Below, piece after piece: positions 45,020 through 54,590 of a DNA stretch of 64,000 nucleotides. Within the stretch, counting starts at the first letter, position 1, and each line of letters opens with the position of its first letter. The DNA is from Phascolarctobacterium faecium DSM 14760 (GTDB taxonomy: Bacteria; Bacillota; Negativicutes; Acidaminococcales; Acidaminococcaceae). A program made the translations under genes and the position numbers. The stretch is taken from positions 204,452 through 268,451 of the forward strand of contig NZ_QLTS01000002.1 in assembly GCF_003269275.1 (NCBI RefSeq), given 5' to 3'. Below the pieces are notes generated by a model. That model ran no database searches and was not told where the DNA came from. It saw only the letters and a program-made list of their open reading frames with translations.

Positions 45020-47146
45020 TTCGCTTTCCGCAGCGGTTATCTGCGACATGAACGGTTCATTTTCCAGCTCTTTACTGTAAATGACACAATTATTTTTGCC
45101 ACGCTTTTTCGCCTCATACAAAGCCTTATCTGCTTTATATAAAAGCACTGCATCATCTGTGCCATCTACGGGATAAAACGATACGCCTACGGATATCGAC
45201 AGCGGCACCCGGACATCAGCTTCAAGTCCCAGTTTTTCGATGCCTGCTCTCAGCTCATCCGCTTTCATCAGCGGCAGACGGCTATCCTTAATGTTACGCA
45301 TAATGATCAGAAACTCATCGCCGCCGATGCGGCAGACGATGTCGTCGATCCGGAACTGCTTGCTGATCTCATTGGCGATCCGGCAGAGAACCTCGTCACC
45401 GAACAAATGTCCATGCCTGTCGTTGACCATCTTAAAATTATCAACATCCAGGAACATGACCGCAGCCTTTTCCTTCTGCGGTTCGCAGAGCATCTGCTGC
45501 AGCAGGCGCTCGCCATAAGCCCTGTTGCCAAGCTTGGTCAAAGCATCACTCTCAGCCTGCCTTTTCCAAAGTCCGATCTCACGTTTCATTTTATCGATAC
45601 TGACCATCCTGCCCACGATACTGAGCATGACGCCATAATTTTCTTTATCCCAGATCGAATTTATATGGATCCTGTACCATTTTTCTTCGCCGAACTTATT
45701 GATCAGCCGGACATCTTTAACATAACCGCTGTTCTCTTCTGTCAATGCCTTGGTCAGCTCCGCCAGCTGCTGCAGATCCTCCTGTAAAATAGGCATACTG
45801 CTGTAAATGGCCTCTTTTGCGTTTGTGACAACACATTCACCGCCAAAAATATTTTTATATTCATCCGAGAAAATGATCAGGTCTTTTTCAAGATCATAGT
45901 CAAAAATTATATCGCCGCTCATGGCGAACAGCGCCTTCTGTTTTTCGCGTTCTATTTCCAGCAAACGCGCAACGCGGCTGTTTTTATCCATATCACAGCT
46001 ATAGCATTTTTTACCGCTGAATTTCTCGGTATTGGGATGCTGATAGTGATACACTACCGCCGGCAGCCCGTCGTCTGACTGTAAAATTTCCGGCAGTCCC
46101 GGAGCGATTTTCAGAAAACACTGCAGAAGATCGGGGCTGAATGCGCCGCATTCGCCTTTTTCAATCATTTGCACCGATTCTTCATGGGTAAAAGCACCTT
46201 TATAACAGCGGACACTGGTCAAAGCGTCATAACAGTCGGCCAGCGACACGATCTGCGCATAAATAGGTATCTCTTTGCCGATCAGTCCGTCAGGATAACC
46301 GCTGCCGTCCCATTTCTCATGGTGCCAGCGGCAAATATTGTAATGATAGCGGTACTGCTCTTTATTCTGCTTCAGACTGTCGATACTTTCCAGAATCTCA
46401 CAGCCGTACAGCGTATGCTCCTTCATAATTGCAAATTCTTCTGCCGTCAGCCGACCGGGTTTATTCAGGATATAGTCCGGGATTGCGATCTTGCCTATGT
46501 CATGCAGTGCCGCCGCCATCGAAATATCCTCGATGGTCTTATCGCTCATTTTATATTCGGCATTCTGCCGTCCCAGCTCCTTCAGCATGATCTTGGTCAG
46601 CTGACGGATACGCTGGACATGCTGTCCTGATTCGCAGTCGCGGAATTCAACGATCGTACTCAGGGTATCGATCATAGCCACGTTGAAATTACGCAGCTGT
46701 TCATTCTGCTTTTCGATTTTCGTCATCTGTTCCTGGACCAGCTTTTCCAGTTTATAACGATAACGGTACAATTCGATGATATTATTAACGCGCTGGCAAA
46801 TATTATCTGGGTTGAACGGTTTTAAAACGACATCAACCACACCCAGACGAAAGCCTTTGGAAATAGCATCGTTGGACGATTCGGCCGTAATCAGAAAAAT
46901 AGGCGTTTTCTCAGTCAGGCCTTTGCCGTTCATAATTTCCAGAGCTTCCAACCCGTCCATGATCGGCATCACGATATCCATCAGCACGATCGCTATTTCC
47001 TCGTGATACTGCTCCATCAGATCTACAGCCGTTTTACCGTTATCTGCTTCCAGTATTTCATAGTCACCGGCAAAAAGCTCACACAGGATCGCCCGGTTAA
47101 GCTCAACGTCATCGACTATCAGGATTTTATCTTTCTGCCTCTCCAA
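45017..47146 (-). CDS. Response regulator with HD-GYP, PAS and GGDEF domains (c-di-GMP turnover)
   Basis: The ~709-residue protein has a receiver domain (KILIVDDVELN, phospho-acceptor in LMDIVMP), a coiled linker, an HD-GYP phosphodiesterase domain (ALHDIGK; HHEKWDGSGYPDGLIG), a PAS-like domain and a GGDEF diguanylate cyclase domain with an intact GGDEF (RIGGDEFLII). Both catalytic signatures look active. The start is a TTG at 47146, nine bases after AAAGGAGG; the TTG at 47194 has no such site. It may feed the c-di-GMP riboswitch at 20.6 kb. Confidence 0.94.
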   Translation of the reverse strand: MERQKDKILIVDDVELNRAILCELFAGDYEILEADNGKTAVDLMEQYHEEIAIVLMDIVMPIMDGLEALEIMNGKGLTEKTPIFLITAESSNDAISKGFRLGVVDVVLKPFNPDNICQRVNNIIELYRYRYKLEKLVQEQMTKIEKQNEQLRNFNVAMIDTLSTIVEFRDCESGQHVQRIRQLTKIMLKELGRQNAEYKMSDKTIEDISMAAALHDIGKIAIPDYILNKPGRLTAEEFAIMKEHTLYGCEILESIDSLKQNKEQYRYHYNICRWHHEKWDGSGYPDGLIGKEIPIYAQIVSLADCYDALTSVRCYKGAFTHEESVQMIEKGECGAFSPDLLQCFLKIAPGLPEILQSDDGLPAVVYHYQHPNTEKFSGKKCYSCDMDKNSRVARLLEIEREKQKALFAMSGDIIFDYDLEKDLIIFSDEYKNIFGGECVVTNAKEAIYSSMPILQEDLQQLAELTKALTEENSGYVKDVRLINKFGEEKWYRIHINSIWDKENYGVMLSIVGRMVSIDKMKREIGLWKRQAESDALTKLGNRAYGERLLQQMLCEPQKEKAAVMFLDVDNFKMVNDRHGHLFGDEVLCRIANEISKQFRIDDIVCRIGGDEFLIIMRNIKDSRLPLMKADELRAGIEKLGLEADVRVPLSISVGVSFYPVDGTDDAVLLYKADKALYEAKKRGKNNCVIYSKELENEPFMSQITAAESE

Positions 47147-47290
47147 GCCTGTCTGCCTCCTTTTGCGGTTACTTATATCACAGATTGCAAGCAACTGTAA
47201 AATTCATAATCATCACAATTCTATATGTTCTATTATATTATTTTTTTGTATTTTACACAATAAAAACTTCTTTTTATAAATAAAAGATCA

Positions 47291-48487
47291 CTATTCCTTC
47301 AATAATTGCTGCAGCTGCAGTACCTTCTGCCGCCAGTCATCGCTGTACGCTCCGCCGCCCTGAGCAAAATGCTGCGACCCGCCGCCCCTGCCGCCAAACA
47401 GCTCGCCTGCCTTTCTGCAAAGACTGCGGCAATCAGCCTGCGTCTGTTCCCCGCTTCCCAAAACGAAATTGATCCGCTCCCCGGATCTGTACACGACCGC
47501 AGCTACAGTACGCCCGTCTGCCAGCAGTTTATTCAGCAGCAGTCTGGCATCGGCGGCGCTGCAATCCTCCTGTGCCGTCGCGACATATTTAATGCCGCCC
47601 TCATCGACAGCAGCCTGCGCTAAAAGCTGCGGCGCTAAAAATTCATATAATTTAGCGGTCTGTGCTTTTAACCGTTCATTCAGTTCCGTTACTTCTTCCT
47701 GCAGCTTCCTCAGTCCCTGCGGCACGCCCTCCGGCTTCATGGAAAGCAGGCGCCCGGCCTGCCAGACGTATTCATTTTTGCGGCGTGCGTCTTCCAGTGC
47801 CCAGCGCCCGCATAAAAACTCTACTCTAATCCCATCCTTATGTTTATCAAAACGATTGATCCGGATCAGACCGATCATACCTGTACGTAACGGATGCGTA
47901 CCGCAGCAGGTACAAATATCCCCGTCTGCCACCGTCACGATCCTCAGCGTGCCTGTCAGCTTTTCATTTTTCTTACGCATCACTAGCGCTGACAGCTCCG
48001 TATGCGGCAAATAACTGACAATGATCGGCTTATCCTCCCAGATCTGGCTGTTGGCATAATCCTCGGCCTGCTCCAGCTCAGCCGCTGTCAATTCTTTATC
48101 CAGGTCAATAGTCACCAAACGTTCGCCCATATGAAAACCAATATTATTAGCTCCGAACAGCTTCCAGACCGCATGCGAAAGAATATGCTCGCCGGCATGC
48201 TGCTGCATATGGTCCAGCCGGGCCTGCCAGTCCAGCACCGCTTCGACCTGCGCCCCAACCGGCAAAGGCCGCTCACAATAATGCACTACTTCGCTGCCGC
48301 GCTGCGCAGCATAAGTCATCTTCACTCCGCCCAGCGTTCCGCGGTCACTCAGCTGACCGCCGCCCTCCGGAAAAAATACCGTCCTGTCCAGAACCACGGC
48401 ATACCCGCGTTTATCTTCTGCACAGCTCAGCACCGTTGCCAGGCAACTTTTCAGCATCGAATCCTGTTCATATAATTTTTCTGTCAT
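47291..48487 (-). CDS. AlaX-type alanyl-tRNA editing protein with DHHA1 domain
   Basis: Free-standing editing proteins deacylate mischarged Ser- or Gly-tRNA(Ala). The 398-residue protein has the AlaRS editing core: VFFPEGGGQLSDRG near the N-terminus, metal ligands in QQHAGEHILSHA and in CTCCGTHPLRTG, a coiled-coil, and a C-terminal DHHA1 domain (VLGSGEQTQAD, GGRGGGSQHFAQGGG). No aminoacylation domain is present. It is monocistronic. Confidence 0.94.
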   Translation of the reverse strand: MTEKLYEQDSMLKSCLATVLSCAEDKRGYAVVLDRTVFFPEGGGQLSDRGTLGGVKMTYAAQRGSEVVHYCERPLPVGAQVEAVLDWQARLDHMQQHAGEHILSHAVWKLFGANNIGFHMGERLVTIDLDKELTAAELEQAEDYANSQIWEDKPIIVSYLPHTELSALVMRKKNEKLTGTLRIVTVADGDICTCCGTHPLRTGMIGLIRINRFDKHKDGIRVEFLCGRWALEDARRKNEYVWQAGRLLSMKPEGVPQGLRKLQEEVTELNERLKAQTAKLYEFLAPQLLAQAAVDEGGIKYVATAQEDCSAADARLLLNKLLADGRTVAAVVYRSGERINFVLGSGEQTQADCRSLCRKAGELFGGRGGGSQHFAQGGGAYSDDWRQKVLQLQQLLKE

Positions 48488-48591
48488 CTTAAAAACCCCT
48501 CGTCAATAAAATTTATATTTTTATTATAACACTGCCACCGGCAACGGTTAAGCAATATCAGCCGCAGTTTTCTTCATCATTTAATTTATGT

Positions 48592-48827
48592 TATAATGTG
48601 AACAGTTAAGTGAGCACCGTTTAGTCACGAAATGAATAAACGAAATTGCGAACTTAGCCAAAAGACGCGATTGTATAATGAGCGTCGTGGGTTTCCTTTT
48701 CCGACGAAGTCGGCAAATATATTTTCGAGCCTAGTGAGAACATATGCCCTTGCGGTATCGTTTGATTGCTTAATGAGGTTTTTTCGAATTTAGCAATCAT
48801 ACATGCCCTTGCGGTATAATGTGAACA
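48592..48827. repeat. Dispersed intergenic repeat, copy B, flanked by 13-bp direct repeats
   Basis: 48726-48820 is the partner of the repeat at 36249-36343. The whole block is bounded by the identical 13-mer TATAATGTGAACA at 48592-48604 and 48815-48827, and the first half holds further AT-rich sequence. It may be a small non-coding mobile element. The last 13-mer provides a -10-like box for the HAD gene. Confidence 0.75.
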
Positions 48828-48866
48828 CAAAATCAAACTATCATAATACACTCAAAGGAGCAGGCA

Positions 48867-49517
48867 ATGTATAAATATATCCTTTTCGACCTTGACGGCA
48901 CCCTTACCGACTCAGCACCCGGCATCATCCGCTGCGTGCAGTATGCCCTGGAAAAATGCGGCAAAGGCACCTGCCCCGACCGCGAGCTGCTGCCATTTAT
49001 CGGCCCGCCGCTGACAGAATCCTTCCAGAAAGTCTGCGGCATGACTGCCGCAGAAGCAAATACGGCCCTTGAATATTACCGCGAGCGCTTCGCACGCGTA
49101 GGTATGTACGAAAACTCCGTCTACGACGGTATTCCCGAATTACTGCAAAACCTGCGGCAGGCAGGCAAGACCCTTGCCGTAGCCACCAGCAAGCCGCAGC
49201 TTTACGCAGAAAAAATCCTGGAACACTTTGGCCTCGCCGCTCACTTCTCAACAATAGCAGGCCCCGGGTTCAACGGCGAGCTGCCAACCAAAGCCGACGT
49301 GATCAGCGAAGTGCTGCAGCGGCTGCACCTTACCGCTGCTGATAAGAACGCCGCCGTTATGCTGGGCGACCGCGAGCACGACGCTATCGGCGCACAGCAA
49401 AATAAAATCGCCATCATCGGCGCAGGCTACGGTTACAGTTCCCCGGGCGAACTGAGTGCCGCCGGTGTCAGACAAATCGTTTCTGCTCCACAGGATTTTG
49501 CAGACTTTTTATTATGA
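48867..49517 (+). CDS. HAD-superfamily hydrolase (phosphoglycolate phosphatase-like)
   Basis: The 216-residue enzyme has HAD motif I FDLDGTLTDSAPG, motif II-like TLAVATSKP, motif III lysine and motif IV MLGDREHDAIGAQ. The cap domain between motifs I and II is the helical C1 type of PGP/Gph or pyrophosphatase PpaX. Substrate not certain. An AAAGGAG site precedes the ATG; a terminator follows. Confidence 0.93.
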   Translation: MYKYILFDLDGTLTDSAPGIIRCVQYALEKCGKGTCPDRELLPFIGPPLTESFQKVCGMTAAEANTALEYYRERFARVGMYENSVYDGIPELLQNLRQAGKTLAVATSKPQLYAEKILEHFGLAAHFSTIAGPGFNGELPTKADVISEVLQRLHLTAADKNAAVMLGDREHDAIGAQQNKIAIIGAGYGYSSPGELSAAGVRQIVSAPQDFADFLL

Positions 49518-49526
49518 TTTATTTTT

Positions 49527-49566
49527 AAAGCAGTTACATCGATCATGATGTGGCTGCTTTTTTATT
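49527..49566 (+). terminator. Terminator of the HAD gene
   Basis: AAAGCAG and CTGCTTT form the base of a longer stem (TTACATCGATCATGATGTGG inside) followed by TTTATTTT. From there to the riboswitch (49567-49774) is AT-rich with no visible gene. Confidence 0.85.
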
Positions 49567-49774
49567 TTCCTCTGCGCCTTGAACTTTTCGCAGAACCATT
49601 GACATATAACGCTTCACACTGCATAGATAAAATTGATTTTTCAGACTATTATATATCATCAACTTATTGAGAACAGCTATGTTTTTTAACAAATTAATTT
49701 TAGCACAAATTATTACTTGTAATATAAAAAGTTAAATGTTATAATTCTATCTGATTTCAAAATTGAATACTTTA

Positions 49775-49935
49775 TGATAATCAGGTGCATTATTGCCTAA
49801 CAGAGAAATCGGTGCAATGCCGATGCGGTCCCGCCGCTGTAATGCCGAGCAAACCTCAAAACGTCACTGGGAAACTGGGAAGACGAGGTACGCGATGAAG
49901 CAGAGCCAGAAGAACTGCCTGATTATAGCCCATTA
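49775..49935 (+). promoter_or_regulatory. Cobalamin (B12) riboswitch
   Basis: The plus strand has the class landmarks in order: AATCGGTGCAATGCCGATGC, GGTCCCGCCGCTGTAA, CACTGGGAAACTGGGAAG and the B12 box CAGAGCCAGAAG-AACTGCCTG. B12-bound riboswitches usually shut off corrinoid or cobalt uptake genes. It is followed by a terminator and then a TonB receptor. Confidence 0.95.
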
Positions 49936-49977
49936 CGATCCTGCGAAAGACAGGATGGAGCGTTGCAAGAGCTTTTT

Positions 49978-50018
49978 ACGCTTTTCTGTCTTTATGCGCA
50001 GAAAAGCGTTTTTTATTT
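49978..50018 (+). terminator. Expression-platform terminator of the B12 riboswitch
   Basis: ACGCTTTTCTG and CAGAAAAGCGT pair around TCTTTATGCG and are followed by TTTTTATTTT. It can stop transcription before the TonB receptor gene. Confidence 0.88.
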
Positions 50019-50105
50019 TGCTTTTATTTTTCTGACACGCGAAACCCGGTCAGCTCGGTCAGAAAAACTAAAGATATAAAAATTATTTGACGAGGTGTTT
50101 AAAAG

Positions 50106-52264
50106 ATGGATGGGAAGAAAAAAATCTGGGCAACGGCCGTCTTATGCGCTGTTGCCAGCGTTGGTTTTGTAGTACCCGCTGGCGCCGAAGAAACCATGAC
50201 GCATGATTTGGACGAAGTCATCGTCGAAGCCGACAGAAACACTCTGCCGGGGGGATTTGTAGCCAACAACGACAGAGTTGGCATTTTGGGCAATATCAAA
50301 GCAATCGATGTTCCTTTTACACAAAAAAATATACTGAAAAAACTATTATGACCTTTTATGACCCCAATCAGCCTTTAAACGGTACTTTGGCTAATACCCC
50401 TTCTATTCGTATCGGCAGTACTTCTCCCATGTATACAGATTTCAGTATGCGTGGCGTCAATATGAATGCTTCTCATTACTACATCAACGGTATTCCCAAT
50501 ATGTTCAACCAGACCCGCAGCATCCCGGCATATATCCTCAGCAGCGTCGATATAGTCTCCGGCCCTAACACCGTGCTTAACGGCGCTACCTTTTCCAACA
50601 ACGGCACTAATGGCACCGATGCGCCGGCAGGACTGCTGAACGGTACAACTAAACGCGCTGCTGCAGACCCTGTCACCCGCTATACACAGCGTTTTTCCGG
50701 ACGCAGTACCTGGACCGAAGACCTTGATCTAGGACGCCGCTTTGGTAAAAACAATGAATGGGGCATCAGAGTCAACGCCCATAATGAAGACGGCGGCCTT
50801 TCCATAAAAGGTGCCGATGTACGTGATAAAAGCATTTATATCAACTTAGATCATCAGGACGCTAAAAGTATGACTAATATTTTCGGCGGTTATTATGACT
50901 GGAAGGTAAATGGAGGCCAGCGCTGGCTCAGCGCCAGCGGTGTTACCAAAGGCAATCTGGCAGAAGCCCCGAACGGTAAAACAGACCTCAGTTTTGACGG
51001 TCAGACCAAATATAATCACGGCATGCTGTTTACCTTAAACCATATCCAAAAATTCAGCGATAAATGGAGCGGCTTCATCAACGGTGGCTACGGGCATTAT
51101 TCCGAGCATAAAAACGATCCCAACAGTGGTTCACTGACTCTCGGTGACAACGGCAAGCTCTCCGGTAAATTCCGCGACTATGTCTCCGACAGTAAAAGCA
51201 GTTACTGGCAGGTCGGCGTTTCTAACAAGGCCGCCATCGGTAATGTAAAAAATGACTTGTCTTTTGCCGTTGATTATTTCATGTATAAAAGTAAAGCCGT
51301 CAATTCCGGCAGTGCTGCAGGGCAGGCCACTATCGGCGGTGATCTGTGGAATGGCGTTCATATTATCGGCACTCCAATCGCTGCTGCTGACATCGATTCT
51401 GTTGGCTACAGCAAAGAATATGCTTATGCAGCAACCCTGGCCGACCGTTTTGAATTTGGCAAAGCTTCGTTATATGCAGCACTGCAATACCGCGATACCG
51501 AAACTGAAAGTGCTTCCGGCGCCAAAGTCAGCAAAGATTCCCTTAATCCTACCTTTGCTATCGCTTATAAGCCTGTCGAAAATTTATCAGTATATGCCAG
51601 CTACGCCCAATCCTATACCAAACCGGTAGAGGTAAGTAAGTCTTACGATAATGCCGGTGAAATTTTTAAACCTATCAAAAACAAACAAACTGAGGTCGGC
51701 ATCAAATACCGCGGCGGCGAAATTTTACACAGTTTGGCCTTCTTCGAATTAAATCAGGGCAGCTATATCAAAGAAGATAATCCCGGCGGTAAAATAGGAG
51801 AAATCTACACGCAAAACGGCGAAAATAAATTCAAAGGCGTCGAATACTCTCTGACCGGTAAAGTTGCTCCTAAATGGAATGTTATGGGAGGCCTGATGTA
51901 CCTTGACGGTAAACGTGAAAAGCTTGCTAAAGGCAGTGAGCATCTCGAAGGCCGTTATGCTACCGGTACTCCTAAATGGAACGCCGTTTTGGCAACGGAA
52001 TATGAAGCGGACCAGAATAATTCCGCTATTTTCCGTATGAACTACGTCGGCAAGTCCCACGTTAACGATAATGGTGTTATGGCCCCCGATTATATGACCT
52101 TTGATTTAGGTTATAAACATAAAACCAAAATCAATTCCACACCTGTTACTTTGACTGCTATGTGTTATAACGTTTTAGGCAAAGATTACTGGATCTCCCG
52201 CGGTACCTCCGTAGCTCTCGGCGCGCCGCGTACAATGATGCTGTCAGCGCAGTTCGATATTTAG
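50106..52264 (+). CDS. TonB-dependent receptor 1, interrupted by a frameshift at A-tracts
   Basis: The first 81 residues hold a signal peptide (KKKIWATAVLCAVASVGFVVPAGA) and a TonB box (LDEVIVEAD). At about 50323-50342 the frame is lost: the first frame stops at 50351, and the plug and barrel continue one frame over, from 50348 to 52264. Adding one A to the A7 (50323-50329) or A6 (50337-50342) tract restores a ~719-residue protein that aligns throughout with receptor 2 (DVPF..., ...KTI, PNQPL). The barrel ends in SAQFDI. It is under the B12 riboswitch. It is either phase-variable OFF, a pseudogene or a sequencing error. Confidence 0.88.
50323..50342 (+). repeat. A7 and A6 homopolymers at the frameshift in TonB receptor 1
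   Basis: A7 at 50323-50329 and A6 at 50337-50342 lie at the point where the reading frame breaks. One extra A in either gives a sensible continuous protein. Confidence 0.8.
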
Positions 52265-52295
52265 CAGACAGCCACACTGCTTTTAGGAATTAAGT

Positions 52296-52335
52296 CCAGG
52301 TATACCATCAGCGTGCATACCTGGAAAATTTATTA
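52296..52335 (+). terminator. Weak hairpin between the two TonB receptor genes
   Basis: CCAGGTAT and ATACCTGG pair around a 13-nt loop and are followed by AAAATTTATT. It has no proper T-run, so it may be an mRNA-stabilising hairpin or a partial terminator. Confidence 0.45.
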
Positions 52336-52358
52336 ATAAAATTATGAGGTGTTTACCA

Positions 52359-54518
52359 ATGATAAATAAGCACAAGAAATTTTTAACAGCGGCTGTTTTC
52401 TGCGCCATTGCCAGCACTGGTTTTGTTCTGACGGCCAGTGCTGAGGAAACCATGACACACGACCTAGACGAAGTCGTTGTCGAAGCCGATAAAGACGCCC
52501 TGCCCGGCGGCTATGTAAAAACCAAAGGCAGCATTGGTATTTTAGGCGAAAAAAGCGTCCTGGACGTGCCTTTCAGCAATATGAACATCACGCAAAAAAC
52601 CATTGAGACTTTCGGCGGCCCCAATCAGCCTTTACAAAGTATTTTAGCAAATAACCCGGCTGTGCGGATTCAAGGCACGACTTTGCACAACGATTTCTCT
52701 ATTCGCGGCATCAAAGGCAACGGTACCAGTTCCTACCTAAACGGTATCCCCGGTCTAATGACTCAATTTGCCGCCCCTACCTTTATGATCGGCGACATTC
52801 AATTTATTTCCGGCCCTAACAGCGGCATTACCGGTATTCCCAGCACTTATGAAACCACGGCAGCCGGCGGTATAGTTAATTTTGTTTCCAAAAAAGCAAC
52901 AGAGGCACCGCTTACACGTTACCGCCAAACTTTTTCAGGCAAAGGGTCTTTTGGTGAATACCTGGATGTCAGCCGTCGTTTCGGCAAAGACAAAGAATGG
53001 GGCGTACGTATCAACACAGAATTACTGAATGGCAATACGGCAATCAACAGCAATGATATGGAAGCCCAGGGTATTTTTGCCAACATCGACCACCGTGATA
53101 AAAAAAGCAACACCAATTTACTTGTTGGCTACCGGCATTTAAATATCGAAGGCGGCGCACGCTGGTTCTCATTAAAAGCAGCAGCGATCGGCAAAGAGAT
53201 CACCAAAGTGCCAAGCGCTCCTGAAGCAAGCAAAAATTACGGTTTTGATGGATTGGCCAAAGAATCAGAAGGATACATCATTGCTTTAAATCATGAACAA
53301 AAAATGAATGCCGACTGGAAATGGTTTCTGAACGCCGGCATGAACAGCAACAAACTGCAAAGAAACATCATCGGCGCCAGCAGTAATTTCGTTATCATCA
53401 ATGACAAAGGCGATGTCAGTAATAATTTAATGTCCACACAAACTGTTACCAAAAATTATTATGCCCAGCTCGGTATCAACGGCAATATTAAAACCGGCGC
53501 AGTAAATCACGATGTAACCTTAGCCCTGGACAAAGCCTGGCACAGTATCGAAGGCGCCAAAAACATGTATAACAATGGCAGTATGGGCAGTGTCAGCGGC
53601 AATATTTACAGCGGCCTGCAAGGCAACAATGTCTGGTATCCCTCAATAGAAACCGGTTTGAGCAGTAAAGATCAGTATTGGGGTATCTCTTTAGCTGACA
53701 CTGTAAAATATAAAAAAGCCCAGCTTTTACTTGGTGTGCACAAGCATAATGCTTCGGTCGACAGCTATAATAAAATTACCGGACGAGTAACTCAAACCGT
53801 TGGCAGCGATGCTTTATGCCCCACTTATGGTTTTGTTTATCAGCCCGATGAGCATACTTCTTTGTATGCCAGTCATTCTGAAAATTTTGATAAGGGCACT
53901 ATTGTTGCCAGCAAATATGCTAATGCCGGTGAAGTCTTAAATCCTGCCAAAACCAAACAAAATGAAATCGGCTTTAAATATGCCAATGCCGGCTTCCTTA
54001 CCAGCTTAGGTATTTTTAACATCAAGCAAGCCAACAACATCGAAGTCTACAAAGGCAGCACGTATTTGCAGCAGGACGGCGAACAGGAATACCAGGGGAT
54101 AGAATTGTCTGTGAATGGTAAACTCGCCGATAAGTGGAATTTCATGGGCGGTCTGATGTATTTGGATGCCACTCAAAACAAAACCCAAAACGGCACTAAC
54201 GACGGTAAAACTGTCAATGGTGCGGCCAAATGGAATGCTGTGGCCGTACTGGAATATAATCCGGATGAAAAATTCAGTATTGTCGGACGGGCAATGTACA
54301 CCGGTAAAGCCGATATTTATAATGAACAGCTGCAGACCCCTTCTTATATGACTTACGACTTGGGTGTCAATTATAAAACTGCTTTCAACAAAACTCCTGT
54401 TACCTTGACTGCAATGTGCTACAACCTTACTGATAAAAACTACTGGACTGCCTATGGTAATAATCTGATCTTATCCAGCCCGCGTACCCTGATGCTGTCC
54501 GCAACCTTCGACATTTAA
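52359..54518 (+). CDS. TonB-dependent receptor 2
   Basis: The 719-residue outer-membrane receptor has a signal peptide (INKHKKFLTAAVFCAIASTGF, cleaved near ASA), a TonB box (LDEVVVEAD), a plug domain (about 45-165) and a 22-strand-type barrel ending in SATFDI. It is a paralogue of receptor 1. The start at 52359 is set by GAGGTG; the ATG at 52344 overlaps that site. Such receptors import siderophores, metal complexes or corrinoids. The B12 riboswitch upstream favours cobalamin or cobalt, but other metallophores are possible. Confidence 0.93.
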   Translation: MINKHKKFLTAAVFCAIASTGFVLTASAEETMTHDLDEVVVEADKDALPGGYVKTKGSIGILGEKSVLDVPFSNMNITQKTIETFGGPNQPLQSILANNPAVRIQGTTLHNDFSIRGIKGNGTSSYLNGIPGLMTQFAAPTFMIGDIQFISGPNSGITGIPSTYETTAAGGIVNFVSKKATEAPLTRYRQTFSGKGSFGEYLDVSRRFGKDKEWGVRINTELLNGNTAINSNDMEAQGIFANIDHRDKKSNTNLLVGYRHLNIEGGARWFSLKAAAIGKEITKVPSAPEASKNYGFDGLAKESEGYIIALNHEQKMNADWKWFLNAGMNSNKLQRNIIGASSNFVIINDKGDVSNNLMSTQTVTKNYYAQLGINGNIKTGAVNHDVTLALDKAWHSIEGAKNMYNNGSMGSVSGNIYSGLQGNNVWYPSIETGLSSKDQYWGISLADTVKYKKAQLLLGVHKHNASVDSYNKITGRVTQTVGSDALCPTYGFVYQPDEHTSLYASHSENFDKGTIVASKYANAGEVLNPAKTKQNEIGFKYANAGFLTSLGIFNIKQANNIEVYKGSTYLQQDGEQEYQGIELSVNGKLADKWNFMGGLMYLDATQNKTQNGTNDGKTVNGAAKWNAVAVLEYNPDEKFSIVGRAMYTGKADIYNEQLQTPSYMTYDLGVNYKTAFNKTPVTLTAMCYNLTDKNYWTAYGNNLILSSPRTLMLSATFDI

Positions 54519-54532
54519 TTTTCACTTCCATT

Positions 54533-54567
54533 ATCAAAGAGGGTATGTATGCCCTCTTTGATTTTGT
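54533..54567 (+). terminator. Hairpin after TonB receptor 2
   Basis: ATCAAAGAGGG and CCCTCTTTGAT pair around TATGTATG and are followed by TTTGTAA. The next gene starts 24 bp later, so read-through is probably needed for the ABC operon. Confidence 0.7.
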
Positions 54568-54590
54568 AATAGCAGGAGGCAGTTACCGCT

